A DNA stretch of 64,000 nt from Alphaproteobacteria bacterium. Lineage in GTDB: Bacteria > Pseudomonadota > Alphaproteobacteria > UBA8366 > GCA-2717185. The notes under the pieces were generated by a model. It made no database searches, was not told where the DNA came from, and saw nothing but the letters and a program-made list of their open reading frames with translations. Position numbers and translations under genes: made by a program. The stretch is from contig JBBDQU010000046.1 in assembly GCA_040905865.1 (NCBI GenBank), positions 1 to 64,000 of the forward strand, given 5' to 3'. Shown here piece after piece: positions 34,825 to 43,245 of the stretch; the first letter of the stretch is position 1, and each line of letters begins with the position of its first letter.

Positions 34825-34836
34825 GATTGCGGACAC

Positions 34837-35511
34837 ATGGCTGACACAACATTTTCTCCCTCCGGATTTTCCGGCGAAGGCCTGACCTGCATCCGCGGCG
34901 AGAGAATGGTATTCGCCGGGCTGGGTTTTGCCGTCGCCGCGGGCGACGCCCTGATACTCAGCGGCCCGAACGGGAGCGGCAAGTCCAGCCTGCTGCGGCT
35001 TATGGCGGGGTTGCTGCCGCCGGCCGACGGCGCGCTTTATCGCGACGATCACGACATTCTGGCCGATCCGGAGGCGCATCGCGCGACGCTGCATTATGTC
35101 GGCCATCAGGACGCCGTCAAACCAATGCTTACCGTTGCTGAAAACCTCGCCTTCTGGGCCGGTATCCGCCACGCGCCGCAATCGCCGCCGGTGCCGCAGC
35201 GGGTCGCGGACGCGCTGGCGGCATTCGGGCTTGCGACTATGGCGGACAACCCGGCGCGCCTGCTTTCGGCGGGGCAGCGCCGGCGGCTGAACCTCGCCCG
35301 CCTGATCGCCAGCCCCGCACCGCTCTGGCTGCTGGACGAGCCGGCCGTGGCCCTCGATACGGCGTCGGTCGCGGTGCTTGTCCGGTTAATCGCCGCGCAT
35401 CGCGAAAACAGCGGTATCGTCGTGCTGTCCACCCATACCGACCTCGGCATCGAGGCGCCGCAATCGCTGGTGCTGGATGATTTCGCCGTCAGCAGGGCGT
35501 TCGCGCCATGA
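34837..35511 (+). CDS. ccmA: Cytochrome c biogenesis ATP-binding export protein CcmA
   Basis: ABC ATPase of 224 aa. Walker A GPNGSGKSS is at 43-51, the signature LSAGQRRRLNLARL and Walker B LWLLDEPAVALD follow, and HTDLG is the switch His. With CcmB and CcmC it forms the complex that releases holo-CcmE at the inner membrane for c-type cytochrome maturation. First gene of the ccmABCDEFGHI operon; its end overlaps ccmB by 4 nt. The upstream region carries a palindromic repeat and a terminated sRNA. Confidence 0.95.
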   Translation: MADTTFSPSGFSGEGLTCIRGERMVFAGLGFAVAAGDALILSGPNGSGKSSLLRLMAGLLPPADGALYRDDHDILADPEAHRATLHYVGHQDAVKPMLTVAENLAFWAGIRHAPQSPPVPQRVADALAAFGLATMADNPARLLSAGQRRRLNLARLIASPAPLWLLDEPAVALDTASVAVLVRLIAAHRENSGIVVLSTHTDLGIEAPQSLVLDDFAVSRAFAP

Positions 35512-36176
35512 TGGGGGCATGGCGGCGGATATTCCTGCGCGACCTGCGGATTTCCCTGCGCCAGGGGTCGGACCTGTCAATGGTCGTAATGTTCTTCATC
35601 ATCACCGCGGCGCTGTTCCCTTTCGGAATCGGCCCGGAACCTGCGATTCTCGCCCGGATCGCGCCCGGCGTTGTATCCGTCTGCGCCATGCTGGCGGTGC
35701 TGCTGTCGCTCGACCGGATATTCCTGAACGATTTCGAGGACGGGTCGCTCGACCTGCTGACCATGAACGCGCTGCCGCTGGAAGCCGTGGTGCTGGCCAA
35801 GGTAGCGGCGCACTGGGTGCTGACCGGACTGCCGCTGATTGTCGCGGCGCCGTTCATCGGGCTGATGCTGAACCTGCCGGATGCGGGCTACGCCACGCTG
35901 TTCACCGTGATGCTGCTGGTCACCCCGACTTTGAGCCTGATCGGCGCGGTCGGCGCATCGCTGACCCTGGGCGCGCGGCGCGCGGGTATCCTGGTGTCGA
36001 TCCTGGTACTGCCGTTATACATTCCGGCGCTGATTTTCGCCGTTGCGGCCATCGATGCGGCGATCATGGGCCTGACGCCGCGGCCCTATTACTACATCCT
36101 GGGCGCCATGCTGGTCGCCGCCATCCCGCTCACCCCCTGGGCCAGCGCCGCCGCCATCCGGCAGGCGCTGCGGTAA
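35508..36176 (+). CDS. ccmB: Heme exporter protein CcmB
   Basis: Integral membrane subunit of 222 aa with six hydrophobic spans and the conserved FLRDLRISLRQGSDL N-terminus and LLTMNALPLEAVVLAKVAAH loop of CcmB. It partners CcmA and CcmC. Its ATG overlaps the ccmA stop (ATGA). Unlike the tight junctions elsewhere in the operon, a gap of 350 bp follows before ccmC. Confidence 0.95.
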   Translation: MMGAWRRIFLRDLRISLRQGSDLSMVVMFFIITAALFPFGIGPEPAILARIAPGVVSVCAMLAVLLSLDRIFLNDFEDGSLDLLTMNALPLEAVVLAKVAAHWVLTGLPLIVAAPFIGLMLNLPDAGYATLFTVMLLVTPTLSLIGAVGASLTLGARRAGILVSILVLPLYIPALIFAVAAIDAAIMGLTPRPYYYILGAMLVAAIPLTPWASAAAIRQALR

Positions 36177-36526
36177 AAAAGCAACTCAGATTTTATTTTC
36201 GACCAACTGACAGAGCGCCGGGCCGCTTCGAAGAGTCCAGCATGGGTTTGTCGCCCCGCCAGGAATACAGCATATCCCAGTTCACACCGGTTTCCGCCGG
36301 CGGGCAATGACTGCCTTGCGGTCATTGCCGCCCGTTTGCGGCAAATGCCGCTTGCGGAGGCAAATTTCGCAGGTCGGACATCTCGCCGCATGCCGCGCGG
36401 GAAAGCTTGAAATCGGCGGTGAAGCCCGCTATCCACTGCTGCTGGGGCGATAACAATTCGGTGCGCAACGCAGTGTTGGCAAAGAAGGTTTGGCGCGCAA
36501 CGGGTCTGGTCACTATATAGGTGCCC
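36177..36526. other. 350-bp gap inside the ccm operon
   Basis: Between ccmB and ccmC. It contains a perfect hairpin GGCAATGAC/GTCATTGCC (36303-36329) with no T-tract. There is a 22-residue open frame at 36242 without a ribosome site and a 75-residue minus-strand frame overlapping the start of ccmC; neither has recognisable features and they are not called. A separate promoter for ccmC onwards is possible. Confidence 0.6.
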
Positions 36527-37246
36527 ATGCACAGATTCGCGAACCCCAATCAGTTTCTCCGCATTGCGAACCCGGCCCTGCCGTGGTGCGCCTGGCTGGC
36601 CGGCATTTCCATCGTCGTGGGGCTGTATTTCGGCCTGATCCAGTCCCCGCCCGACTACCAGCAGGGCGAAACCGTCCGCATCATGTATATTCACGTGCCG
36701 TCCGCCTGGATGGCGATGTTCGTATACGCCGGCATGGCGATCGCCAGCGCGACGGCGCTTATCTGGAAGCATCCGCTCGGATTCCTCGCCGCCAAGGCCA
36801 GTGCGCCCATCGGCGCCTGTTTCACCGCCATCGCCCTCGCGACAGGAATGCTGTGGGGCAAGCCCATGTGGGGCGCCTGGTGGGTCTGGGATGCGCGGCT
36901 GACGTCGTTCCTGATCCTGTTTTTCCTGTATATCGGTTATATCGCGCTGGTCGACGCCTTCGACGATCCGGCACAGGGCCAGAGCCGGGCCAGCATCCTG
37001 GCGCTGGTGGGCGCGATCAACCTGCCCGTCATCAAGTTTTCGGTCGACTGGTGGAACACGCTGCATCAGCCGGCCAGCGTGATCAGAATGGACGGACCGG
37101 CAATCCACGCGTCGATCCTCACCCCGCTGCTGATCATGATTTTCGGTTTCACGGCACTGTATCTGGCGTTGCTGATCGTCCGCATCCGCAGTGAGCTTGC
37201 GGCAACGCGCATTCGCAACATGCGCCTGGGACAGGGGGAAGTCTGA
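36527..37246 (+). CDS. ccmC: Heme exporter / heme-handling protein CcmC
   Basis: Six-span membrane protein of 239 aa of the heme-handling family. The tryptophan-rich WWD motif is in WGAWWVWDARLTSF near residue 110, with flanking His residues in IMYIHVPSAWM and the later WWNTLHQPAS. It loads heme onto CcmE. ATG 36527 is preferred; a GTG six bases earlier is also in frame. The stop overlaps the ccmD start. Confidence 0.95.
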   Translation: MHRFANPNQFLRIANPALPWCAWLAGISIVVGLYFGLIQSPPDYQQGETVRIMYIHVPSAWMAMFVYAGMAIASATALIWKHPLGFLAAKASAPIGACFTAIALATGMLWGKPMWGAWWVWDARLTSFLILFFLYIGYIALVDAFDDPAQGQSRASILALVGAINLPVIKFSVDWWNTLHQPASVIRMDGPAIHASILTPLLIMIFGFTALYLALLIVRIRSELAATRIRNMRLGQGEV

Positions 37247-37437
37247 TGCAAATCCTCGTCGAATACTTCGCCATGGACGGGTATGCCGGTTTCATCTGGC
37301 CGGCATACGGGATCGCGACGGCGGTCCTGGCCGGTTTGCTGTTTACCTCCCTGCGCGGCATGCGGCGCAACGAAGACCTGGCGCAATCGCTGCGCCGGCA
37401 GCGCCGCGCGGCACCGGAAAGCGAGGCACGGCCATGA
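37246..37437 (+). CDS. ccmD: Heme exporter protein CcmD
   Basis: Small membrane protein of 63 aa with one helix (FIWPAYGIATAVLAGLLFTS) and a basic C-terminal tail, the usual CcmD layout. It stabilises the CcmABC-CcmE complex and helps release holo-CcmE. The start overlaps the ccmC stop by one base and the end overlaps ccmE by 4 nt. Confidence 0.9.
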   Translation: MQILVEYFAMDGYAGFIWPAYGIATAVLAGLLFTSLRGMRRNEDLAQSLRRQRRAAPESEARP

Positions 37438-37922
37438 GCATGACCGCAACGCGGCGCACGCCGACGACCCGCAAGAAACGGCGGATGCGGATTATCCTGA
37501 TCGGCATGCTCATGCTGGGCGCCGCCGCGGCGCTCGTGCTGACCGCTTTCCAGGACAATATCCTGTATTTCTACAGCCCGACCGACCTGATCGAGAAATC
37601 GGTCAAGGAGGGACAGTCCGTGCGGATCGGCGGCATCGTTGCCGAAGGCAGCGTGCGCACCGGCACGGACGGGCAGACACGCTTCGACATTACCGATTTC
37701 AACAATACGACTGTCGTCAGCTATACGGGCCTGTTGCCGGATCTGTTCCGCGAGGGACAGGGCGTGGTCAGCGAAGGCTGGCTGGAAGCGGATGGCAGCT
37801 TCCACGCAACCTCCGTACTGGCCAAGCATGACGAAAATTACATGCCGCCGGAAGTCGCCGACGCCCTGAAACGGTCCGGCAAGTGGAAAGGCGAATCATC
37901 GCCGATGGAGGCCGAAAATTGA
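37434..37922 (+). CDS. ccmE: Periplasmic heme chaperone CcmE
   Basis: Membrane-anchored OB-fold chaperone of 162 aa. It has a basic N-terminus (RKKRRMRII), one helix, the conserved FYSPTDL and VSYTGLLPDLFREGQG strands, and the heme-attaching His in LAKHDENYMPPE. It accepts heme from CcmC and passes it to CcmF. ATG 37434 overlaps the ccmD stop. Confidence 0.95.
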   Translation: MSMTATRRTPTTRKKRRMRIILIGMLMLGAAAALVLTAFQDNILYFYSPTDLIEKSVKEGQSVRIGGIVAEGSVRTGTDGQTRFDITDFNNTTVVSYTGLLPDLFREGQGVVSEGWLEADGSFHATSVLAKHDENYMPPEVADALKRSGKWKGESSPMEAEN

Positions 37923-39913
37923 TCGCTGAAATTGGGCATTTCGCGCTGATCCTGGCGCTCGTCGTCGCCCTGGTGCAGGCGATCGTCCCGCTGACCGGCG
38001 CGGCGCGGAACGATGCCGGATGGATGGGTATCGCGGCGCCCGCCTCCGTCGTGCAGTTCGCCTGCGTCGCCGCCAGTTTCGGTTGCCTCGTCTATTCCTT
38101 CGCCATAAGCGACTTCAGCGTCGTGAACGTGGCGCAGAACTCCAATTCGCTGCAGCCGATGATCTTCAAGGTCTCCGCGGCATGGGGCAACCACGAAGGG
38201 TCGATGGTGCTGTGGGTGCTGATCCTGGCCCTGTTCGGCGCGATGGTGGGGTTGTTCGGCGGCAACCTGCCGCCGTCGCTGAAGGCGCGCGCGCTGTCGG
38301 TCCAGTCGATGATCGCCTTCTCCTTCCTGCTGTTCATCCTGCTGACCTCGAACCCGTTCGAACGGCTCGACCCCGCGCCGGTTGACGGGCGCGACCTGAA
38401 CCCGCTGCTGCAGGATATCGGCCTCGTCCTGCATCCGCCGATGCTCTATGTCGGCTATGTCGGGTTTTCGATGGCATTCTCCTTCGCTATCGCCGCCCTG
38501 ATCGAGGGCAAGGTCGACGCCGCCTGGGCGCGCTGGGTACGGCCCTGGACGCTGGTGGCGTGGCTTTTCCTGACCGGCGGCATCGTGCTGGGCAGCTGGT
38601 GGGCGTATTATGAACTCGGCTGGGGCGGCTGGTGGTACTGGGACCCGGTGGAGAACGCCTCCTTCATGCCCTGGCTGGTGGGTACCGCGCTACTGCATTC
38701 CGCCATCGTGGTGGAAAAGCGCGATGCGCTGAAATCCTGGACCATCCTGCTGGCGATCATCACCTTCTCGCTCAGCCTGATCGGCACCTTCCTGGTCCGG
38801 TCGGGCGTGCTGACCTCGGTCCATGCCTTCGCCACCGACCCGGAACGCGGCGTGTTCATCCTGGCGCTGCTGATCGTCGCCATCGGCGGCAGTCTGGCGC
38901 TGTATGCCTGGCGCGCACCGGGGCTGAAGGGCGGCGGGCTGTTCGCCCCGATCAGCCGCGAAGGCGGGCTGGTGCTGAACAACCTGCTGCTGGCAACCGC
39001 GACGGCGACCGTGTTTATCGGCACGCTGTATCCGCTGCTGGTCGACGCCATGGAACTGGGCAAGATTTCCGTCGGACCGCCCTTCTTCAACGCGACCTTC
39101 GTGCCGATCATGACTCCGCTGATCGTCGCGCTGGGATTCGGGCCACTGCTGGCCTGGAAACGGGGCGACCTGGCCGGTGCCCTGGGCCGGCTCAAATTCG
39201 CCTTCGTCGCCGGCGCGGTCGCCATCGCCGTCGCCGGCTACCTGACCTGGGGCCGCTCGGTTTTCGGCGCGCTGGGATTAGGCGTCGCCGGCTGGCTCGC
39301 GGCGGCGGTTCTGGTGGAGTTCGGCGGGCGCATCGGGTTTGGCCGCGCGCCGTTGGGCGAGGTGCTGCATCGCGCCGCCGGTCTGCCCCGCTCCGCCTGG
39401 GGCATGACCCTGGCGCATTTCGGCTTCGCTGTCCTCGTCGCCGGCGCCACGGGCGCATCCATTTGGCAGGAAGAAGCGACGAAGAGCCTCAAGCCCGGTG
39501 AATCTGTCGCCCTAGCCGGTTACGAATTCACCCTGCGCAGCGTCGATAATATCCAGGGCCCCAATTACGCCGCGCAACGCGGCGTATTCACGGTCCGGCA
39601 CGACGGCGAAAGGCTGACCGAACTGGCGCCCGAGCGGCGGCGGTATTTCGTGCAGGGTACCGAAACGACGGAAGCCGCGCTGTACAGCAACGGCATTTCC
39701 GACCTTTACGCCGTCCTCGGCCAGCCGGACGGGCCCGGCCGCTGGGTCGCGAAGGTTTATTACAAGCCGCTGGTGCCCTGGTTGTGGGCGGGCGGTGCGC
39801 TGATGGTGCTGGGCGGCTGCGTTTCGCTGACCGACCGCCGCCTGCGCATCGGCGCCCCGGCACGCCGCCCGGCGGAACCCGGCGGCGTAACCAGCCCGGC
39901 GCCGGCGGAATAG
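37919..39913 (+). CDS. ccmF: Cytochrome c heme lyase subunit CcmF
   Basis: Multi-span membrane protein of 664 aa, the usual CcmF length. The WWD domain is GWGGWWYWDPVENASFMPWL, with His residues in ILHPPMLYVGYVG and VLTSVHAFATDP. It attaches heme to apocytochromes together with CcmH and CcmI. The start is TTG at 37919, overlapping the ccmE stop as TTGA; the product then opens (M)IAEIGHFALILAL like homologues. A longer in-frame ATG would run back into ccmE. Confidence 0.95.
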   Translation: MIAEIGHFALILALVVALVQAIVPLTGAARNDAGWMGIAAPASVVQFACVAASFGCLVYSFAISDFSVVNVAQNSNSLQPMIFKVSAAWGNHEGSMVLWVLILALFGAMVGLFGGNLPPSLKARALSVQSMIAFSFLLFILLTSNPFERLDPAPVDGRDLNPLLQDIGLVLHPPMLYVGYVGFSMAFSFAIAALIEGKVDAAWARWVRPWTLVAWLFLTGGIVLGSWWAYYELGWGGWWYWDPVENASFMPWLVGTALLHSAIVVEKRDALKSWTILLAIITFSLSLIGTFLVRSGVLTSVHAFATDPERGVFILALLIVAIGGSLALYAWRAPGLKGGGLFAPISREGGLVLNNLLLATATATVFIGTLYPLLVDAMELGKISVGPPFFNATFVPIMTPLIVALGFGPLLAWKRGDLAGALGRLKFAFVAGAVAIAVAGYLTWGRSVFGALGLGVAGWLAAAVLVEFGGRIGFGRAPLGEVLHRAAGLPRSAWGMTLAHFGFAVLVAGATGASIWQEEATKSLKPGESVALAGYEFTLRSVDNIQGPNYAAQRGVFTVRHDGERLTELAPERRRYFVQGTETTEAALYSNGISDLYAVLGQPDGPGRWVAKVYYKPLVPWLWAGGALMVLGGCVSLTDRRLRIGAPARRPAEPGGVTSPAPAE

Positions 39914-39923
39914 GATTCATTCG

Positions 39924-40454
39924 ATGACCCGGGCCCTGTTTCTGCTGCCGCTGGTGCTGTTTCTCGGCATCGCCGCCTATTTCGCCATCGGCCTGACCAA
40001 GGACCCGAAAATTCTGCCCTCCGCCCTGATCGACAAGCCCGCGCCGGAATTCGCGCTGGAACCGCTCAAACCGGACAAGCCGGGCCTTGCGAAAGCCGAC
40101 CTTGGCGGCGAGGTCAGCCTGATCAACGTCTTTGCGTCCTGGTGCGTGCCCTGCCGGGCGGAACACCCGGTGCTGATGCGGCTGGCGGAAGAAGGAACCG
40201 TGCCGATATACGGCATCAACTACAAGGACCGGAAAAACGACGCGCTTGCCTGGCTGGACGAACTGGGCGACCCCTATCAGCGGATCGGCCATGACCTTTC
40301 CGGCCGCGCCGGAATCGATTGGGGCGTCTATGGCGTCCCTGAAACCTACATCATCGACCGGGAAGGCCGGGTCCGGTACCGCCATGTCGGGCCGATGTTT
40401 CCCGAAACGCTGGAAGAAACCATCCTGCCCCTGATCGAGGAGCTTCGGCGATGA
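39924..40454 (+). CDS. ccmG: Thiol:disulfide interchange protein CcmG/DsbE
   Basis: Periplasmic thioredoxin-like protein of 176 aa with an N-terminal signal anchor (LFLLPLVLFLGIAAYFAIGL) and active site SWCVPCRAEHP. YGVPETYIID gives the cis-Pro loop. It reduces the CXXCH cysteines of apocytochromes c. It lies 10 bp after ccmF and overlaps ccmH by 4 nt. Confidence 0.95.
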   Translation: MTRALFLLPLVLFLGIAAYFAIGLTKDPKILPSALIDKPAPEFALEPLKPDKPGLAKADLGGEVSLINVFASWCVPCRAEHPVLMRLAEEGTVPIYGINYKDRKNDALAWLDELGDPYQRIGHDLSGRAGIDWGVYGVPETYIIDREGRVRYRHVGPMFPETLEETILPLIEELRR

Positions 40455-40939
40455 TCATCCGCACCGCCCTTGTCTCGTGCTTGCTGGCCCTGTTCAGCCT
40501 GCCGGCGCTTGCCGTCCAGCCCGACGAAATCCTGAAGGACCCGGTCCTCGAAGGGCGCGCGCGCGAACTCTCCCGCGACATCCGCTGCCTGGTCTGCCAG
40601 AACCAGTCGATCGACGATTCCAATGCCGACCTCGCCCGCGACCTTCGGATCCTCGTGCGCGAGCGGCTGGTGGCCGGCGACAGCGACGCGCAGGTGATGG
40701 ATTATCTGGTCTCGCGCTATGGCGATTTCGTCCTGCTGCGCCCGCCGGTAAAGGGCAAGACCTATTTCCTGTGGTTCGGCCCCGCCGTCGTGTTCCTGAT
40801 CGCCGTGGCCGGGCTGGCGGTCTGGTACCGACGACGCCGGACCGCCCTGACGGATGGCAGCGATGCGCCCGAACGCCTGAGCCCGGAAGAACGGGAGCGG
40901 CTCGCCGCCCTGCTCGACGGGGGTGACGCACGCCCATGA
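40451..40939 (+). CDS. ccmH: Cytochrome c-type biogenesis protein CcmH (CycL)
   Basis: Protein of 162 aa with a signal peptide (ending SLPALA), the redox motif RCLVCQNQSIDDSNADLARD and a C-terminal membrane helix (FLWFGPAVVFLIAVAGLAVW). It corresponds to the N-terminal half of E. coli CcmH and handles apocytochrome thiols. Overlaps ccmG and ccmI by 4 nt on each side. Confidence 0.95.
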   Translation: MIIRTALVSCLLALFSLPALAVQPDEILKDPVLEGRARELSRDIRCLVCQNQSIDDSNADLARDLRILVRERLVAGDSDAQVMDYLVSRYGDFVLLRPPVKGKTYFLWFGPAVVFLIAVAGLAVWYRRRRTALTDGSDAPERLSPEERERLAALLDGGDARP

Positions 40940-42621
40940 CCGTCTGGATAATTGCCGTCTTCATGAGTCTTGCCGCCATTGCGGCCGTGCTGATCCCGCT
41001 GATCCGCAGGCGCGGGCCGGGCGAGGATGCCGCCGCCTACGATATCGAGGTCTACAAGGATCAACTCGACCAGGTCGGCCATGACTACGACAGGGGCCTG
41101 CTGACCGCCGAACAGGCGCAGGCCGCGAAAACGGAAATTTCCCGTCGCATCCTGCTGGCCGACCGGAAGCGGAACAGCGCAGTCCCGACCGACTCCCGCA
41201 GCCTGAACAAGGGCCTGGCCGTGATCCTGGCCATCGCCATCCCGGGACTGGCGCTGGGCCTCTATACACAGCAGGGCGCGCCGCACCTGCCCGGCCTGCC
41301 CTTTGCCGAGCGCGCCGGCGAACGGACGCAGACCGCCGCCGGCGGCGAGGCGGCGAACAGCCTGGAGGCCTCGGCGGCGACGCTGGCAAAGCGGCTCGAA
41401 AACGAACCCGACGACCTGCAGGGCTGGGTCCTGCTGGCGCGCACCTATATGTCGATCGGCCGTTATCGGGAATCGGTCGCCGCGTTCGAACGGGCGCTGA
41501 CGCTGGAAACCGGCGAACCCAGCCTGTATTCCGCCTATGGCGAGGCGCTGTTCATGGCCGCGTCGAGCGTCGTGACCCCTACCAGCCGCACGGCCTTCGG
41601 GAATGCGCTGAAGCTGGATCCGGACGATTCCCGCGCCCGTTTCTATATGGCGCTGGCCGAAGACCAGGCAGGCAACCGCCAGGAGGCGCTGGATCAATGG
41701 ACGGCGCTGCTGGCTGATTCGCCGGGGGATGCGCCCTGGGTGCCCGCCGTGCGCGACCGGATCCGGAATACCGCGGAAGCCCTGGGTCTCGACGTCGCCA
41801 CGGTCATGCCGGAAACGCAGTCGCCCGATTCCGGCCCGCAAAGCGGCCCGACCAAGGCGGAAATGGCCGCCGCCGCCCAGATGTCGCCCGAGGAACGCCA
41901 GGCGATGATCGACGGCATGATCGAAGGTCTGGCCCAGCGACTGGCGGAGGACCCGCGCGACTTCAGCGGCTGGCAGCGGCTGATCCGCGCCTATTCCGTC
42001 CAGAACAAAAGGGACAAGGCGCTGGCAGCCCTGGCGGAGGCGCGCAAGCATTTCGCCGCAGCACCCTTCCCGATGCAACAGCTTGCCGAACTGGCCGGCG
42101 AACTGGGGCTGGAGGCGGCGCAGCCCGTGGAAAGGCGACGCGGCCCGACGCCGGAACAGATGGCGGATGCGCAGAACATGTCGCCCGAGGACCGCCAGGC
42201 GATGATCGAAGGCATGGTCGCGCAACTGGCTGACAGGCTGAAGGAAAATCCGGACGACGTCGCCGGCTGGACGCAACTGGCCCGGTCCTACGGTGTGCTG
42301 GGCAAGTTGGAAGAGGCGCGCGATGCCCTGGCAGAGGCCGTAAAGGCGCTGCCGGACAATATCGACCTGCTGGTCCTGTACGGACGCACAATTCGCGGCG
42401 CCAACGGGGATCGGCCCAATGCGGATTCCGTCGCCACGATGCGCCGGGTCCTGGCCCTGTCACCGGACAATATCGAGGCCCTGTGGTTCGTCGCCGAGGC
42501 CGAAGCGGCGGCCGGCAATCCGGATCAGGCGAAAATACTGCTGGAAAAAGCGCTGCAGCAGCTTCCGGCCGGATCGCAGGAACGCGCCCAGGTGCGGCAG
42601 CGCATTGATTCGCTGCAATAA
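40936..42621 (+). CDS. ccmI: Cytochrome c-type biogenesis protein CcmI (CycH), TPR type, with duplicated module
   Basis: Apocytochrome chaperone of 561 aa, longer than the common 400-430 aa. Two membrane helices (near residues 4-22 and 90-108) flank the leucine-zipper-like loop YDRGLLTAEQAQAAKTEISR. The periplasmic part is TPR. A module opening TKAEMAAAAQMSPEERQAMI is repeated as TPEQMADAQNMSPEDRQAMI, each followed by a TPR pair, which accounts for the extra length. Last gene of the ccm operon; no clear terminator follows. Confidence 0.93.
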   Translation: MTVWIIAVFMSLAAIAAVLIPLIRRRGPGEDAAAYDIEVYKDQLDQVGHDYDRGLLTAEQAQAAKTEISRRILLADRKRNSAVPTDSRSLNKGLAVILAIAIPGLALGLYTQQGAPHLPGLPFAERAGERTQTAAGGEAANSLEASAATLAKRLENEPDDLQGWVLLARTYMSIGRYRESVAAFERALTLETGEPSLYSAYGEALFMAASSVVTPTSRTAFGNALKLDPDDSRARFYMALAEDQAGNRQEALDQWTALLADSPGDAPWVPAVRDRIRNTAEALGLDVATVMPETQSPDSGPQSGPTKAEMAAAAQMSPEERQAMIDGMIEGLAQRLAEDPRDFSGWQRLIRAYSVQNKRDKALAALAEARKHFAAAPFPMQQLAELAGELGLEAAQPVERRRGPTPEQMADAQNMSPEDRQAMIEGMVAQLADRLKENPDDVAGWTQLARSYGVLGKLEEARDALAEAVKALPDNIDLLVLYGRTIRGANGDRPNADSVATMRRVLALSPDNIEALWFVAEAEAAAGNPDQAKILLEKALQQLPAGSQERAQVRQRIDSLQ

Positions 42622-42679
42622 TATACTTCGGGTATTATTTCCAATCAGCATCGCCAATAATTGTTACTATTGCTATTTG

Positions 42680-42708
42680 CCCCAACCCGGATAAGATCGG
42701 GGTTGGGG
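42680..42708. promoter_or_regulatory. Long hairpin in the leader of the CBS gene
   Basis: CCCCAACCC-G-GAT-AAG-ATC-G-GGGTTGGGG: nine plus three paired bases around a three-base loop, with a single G/G mismatch. No T-tract follows on either strand, so it is not a standard terminator. It lies about 95 bp before the start of the CBS-domain gene and 60 bp after ccmI; it could be an mRNA structure or a protein site. Confidence 0.45.
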
Positions 42709-42801
42709 ATAGGCACGAAACGGGCCGCCACATAACTGAAATGCGCAGCACGTTGTGCGGGGAGCGTTGATCTTTTGTCACTTGGCAATGGAGGAACACT
42801 C

Positions 42802-43230
42802 ATGCACGTAAAATCGATTTTGCACGACAAGGGCCGCATGGTCGCCACCATCCGGCCGGATGCCACAATTTCCGCAGCCATCGATATCCTGAAAACCAGA
42901 CGGATCGGCGCCCTTGTCGTCAGCCGGGACGAAAAAAATATCGATGGTATTCTTTCCGAGCGGGACATCATTGCCGGACTGTCAAATCAGGGCGCCAGCC
43001 TGCTGGATGATCTGGTCGAGTCGATCATGACCTGCGGGGTCCGCACCTGCACGCCCGAAAATACGGTGACGGAGGTGATGGAGTTGATGACGGACTGGCG
43101 GATTCGCCATGTTCCCGTCGTGGAAGATGGCGCTTTATCCGGCATTGTCAGCATCGGCGACGCCGTGAAACAGCGATTGCAGGAACTGGAAAGCGAAGCC
43201 TCGCATCTGCGGGAATATATCAGCCACTGA
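42802..43230 (+). CDS. CBS-domain-pair protein
   Basis: Stand-alone Bateman module of 142 aa with two CBS motifs: ISAAIDILKTRRIGALVVSR and VTEVMELMTDWRIRHVPVVE, with GILSERDI and GIVSIGD as the loop ends. Such proteins sense adenine nucleotides or SAM and control enzymes or channels; the partner is unknown. GGAGG sits seven bases before the ATG, favouring 42802 over an earlier TTG. The closing LESEASHLREYISH is a helical tail often seen in this subgroup. Confidence 0.9.
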   Translation: MHVKSILHDKGRMVATIRPDATISAAIDILKTRRIGALVVSRDEKNIDGILSERDIIAGLSNQGASLLDDLVESIMTCGVRTCTPENTVTEVMELMTDWRIRHVPVVEDGALSGIVSIGDAVKQRLQELESEASHLREYISH

Positions 43231-43245
43231 CCCGGCCGGTATGTC

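Larger units (their letters stand above)
34481..34836. other. 356-bp intergenic region before ccmA
   Basis: Holds the candidate sRNA (34577-34693), a palindromic repeat (34736-34824) and no plausible protein-coding frame. A TATGTA box at 34567-34572 sits ten bases before the first sRNA hairpin, but no good -35 element is paired with it. The ccm operon therefore starts in a region already bounded by a strong terminator upstream. Confidence 0.7.

Noticed and set aside
36242-36310. 22-residue plus-strand frame in the ccmB-ccmC gap
   Set aside because: Lacks a ribosome site, no hydrophobic or conserved feature.
36322-36549. 75-residue minus-strand frame in the ccmB-ccmC gap
   Set aside because: No ribosome site or motif, and it would run into the start of ccmC.
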